Shown one piece after another: positions 5,763 through 5,885 of a stretch of 5,885 bases of DNA. The stretch spans positions 1 to 5,885 of the forward strand of contig JAUWNO010000152.1 of the NCBI GenBank assembly GCA_030612605.1, written 5' to 3'. The translations under genes and the position numbers were made by a program. Below the pieces are notes generated by a model, which saw nothing but the letters and a program-made list of their open reading frames with translations, had not been told where the DNA came from and ran no database searches. This stretch comes from Armatimonadota bacterium (GTDB taxonomy: Bacteria > Cloacimonadota > Cloacimonadia > Cloacimonadales > TCS61). Positions within the stretch are counted from its first letter, which is position 1. Each line of letters opens with the position of its first letter.

Positions 5763-5885
5763 ATGAAAAAGAAAAATATTCAAAAATCGATTGCTTTTTT
5801 AAAAAAAAGAATAAAAAATAGCTTTGGGAAAGATACGGAGTTCTATCTATTTGGTTCTGCTGCTCGTGGTGATTATAAAGAAGAT
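5763..5885 (+). CDS. Minimal nucleotidyltransferase (MNT-type), 5' part only
   Basis: Forty-one codons are visible before the window ends. After a lysine-rich N-terminal helix (residues 1-23), a strand leads to FGSAARGDYKED (30-41). This GSxARG motif is the first signature of the DNA-polymerase-beta-like nucleotidyltransferase fold; in the family the metal-binding SDxD follows at once, and here the sequence stops just before it. Stand-alone proteins of this kind are often the antitoxin half of MNT-HEPN toxin-antitoxin pairs, where they can transfer AMP to the HEPN partner; others have roles in modification or resistance. The ATG is 3 bases after the glyQ TGA and in the same frame, with GGGGA (5751-5755) inside the glyQ end as a possible ribosome site, so translation is probably coupled. 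A T6A8 run lies at 5795-5808. The rest of the gene and its neighbour are needed to say which kind it is. Confidence 0.75.
   Translation, partial: MKKKNIQKSIAFLKKRIKNSFGKDTEFYLFGSAARGDYKED

Noticed and set aside
5271..5783. 170-codon minus-strand open frame antisense to glyQ
   Set aside because: It lies opposite a strongly conserved gene, and the translation shows no family features; it is a shadow of glyQ.

Overview
This AT-rich window comes from a bacterium that starts translation with clear Shine-Dalgarno sites (AAGGAG, GAGGT, AAAGGTGA). It has separate glycyl-tRNA synthetase subunits, a type I-alpha glutamine synthetase and a secreted S9D-type peptidase. That mix resembles an uncultured lineage near the FCB group, such as Cloacimonadota, rather than a typical Bacteroidete, which would lack strong Shine-Dalgarno sites. 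This assignment is an inference from style and not proven.

Layout. Positions 1-116 hold no gene, only degenerate repeat-like DNA. A minus-strand gene at 117-812 encodes an exported 231-residue protein of unknown function with weak HEAT-like helical repeats. It is bracketed by a diverged inverted repeat (90-110 and 831-851). The spacer at 813-973 carries a REP-like palindrome (860-894). Next, also on the minus strand, is an S9D prolyl-oligopeptidase-family gene (974-3379) split by one in-frame TGA at 1325-1327. The TGA lies between the nucleophilic serine and the catalytic Asp and His. The divergent spacer 3380-3570 carries promoters for both directions.

The plus strand reads glnA (3571-4902), then glyQ (4914-5759), then the first 41 codons of a minimal nucleotidyltransferase (5763 to the window end). 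The gaps are 11 and 3 bases, so this looks like one operon. The usual partner of glyQ, glyS, is not next to it. A GSxARGD-type nucleotidyltransferase takes that place, in the same frame as glyQ.

How they work together: GlnA assimilates ammonia into glutamine, and GlyQ is the catalytic subunit that charges tRNA-Gly. Both are housekeeping genes. The minus-strand pair encodes envelope or periplasmic proteins, the peptidase probably being inactive unless the stop is a sequencing error or is read through. No complete new system is visible. The points most worth a second look are the nucleotidyltransferase after glyQ, the interrupted peptidase, and the repeat-bracketed exported gene.
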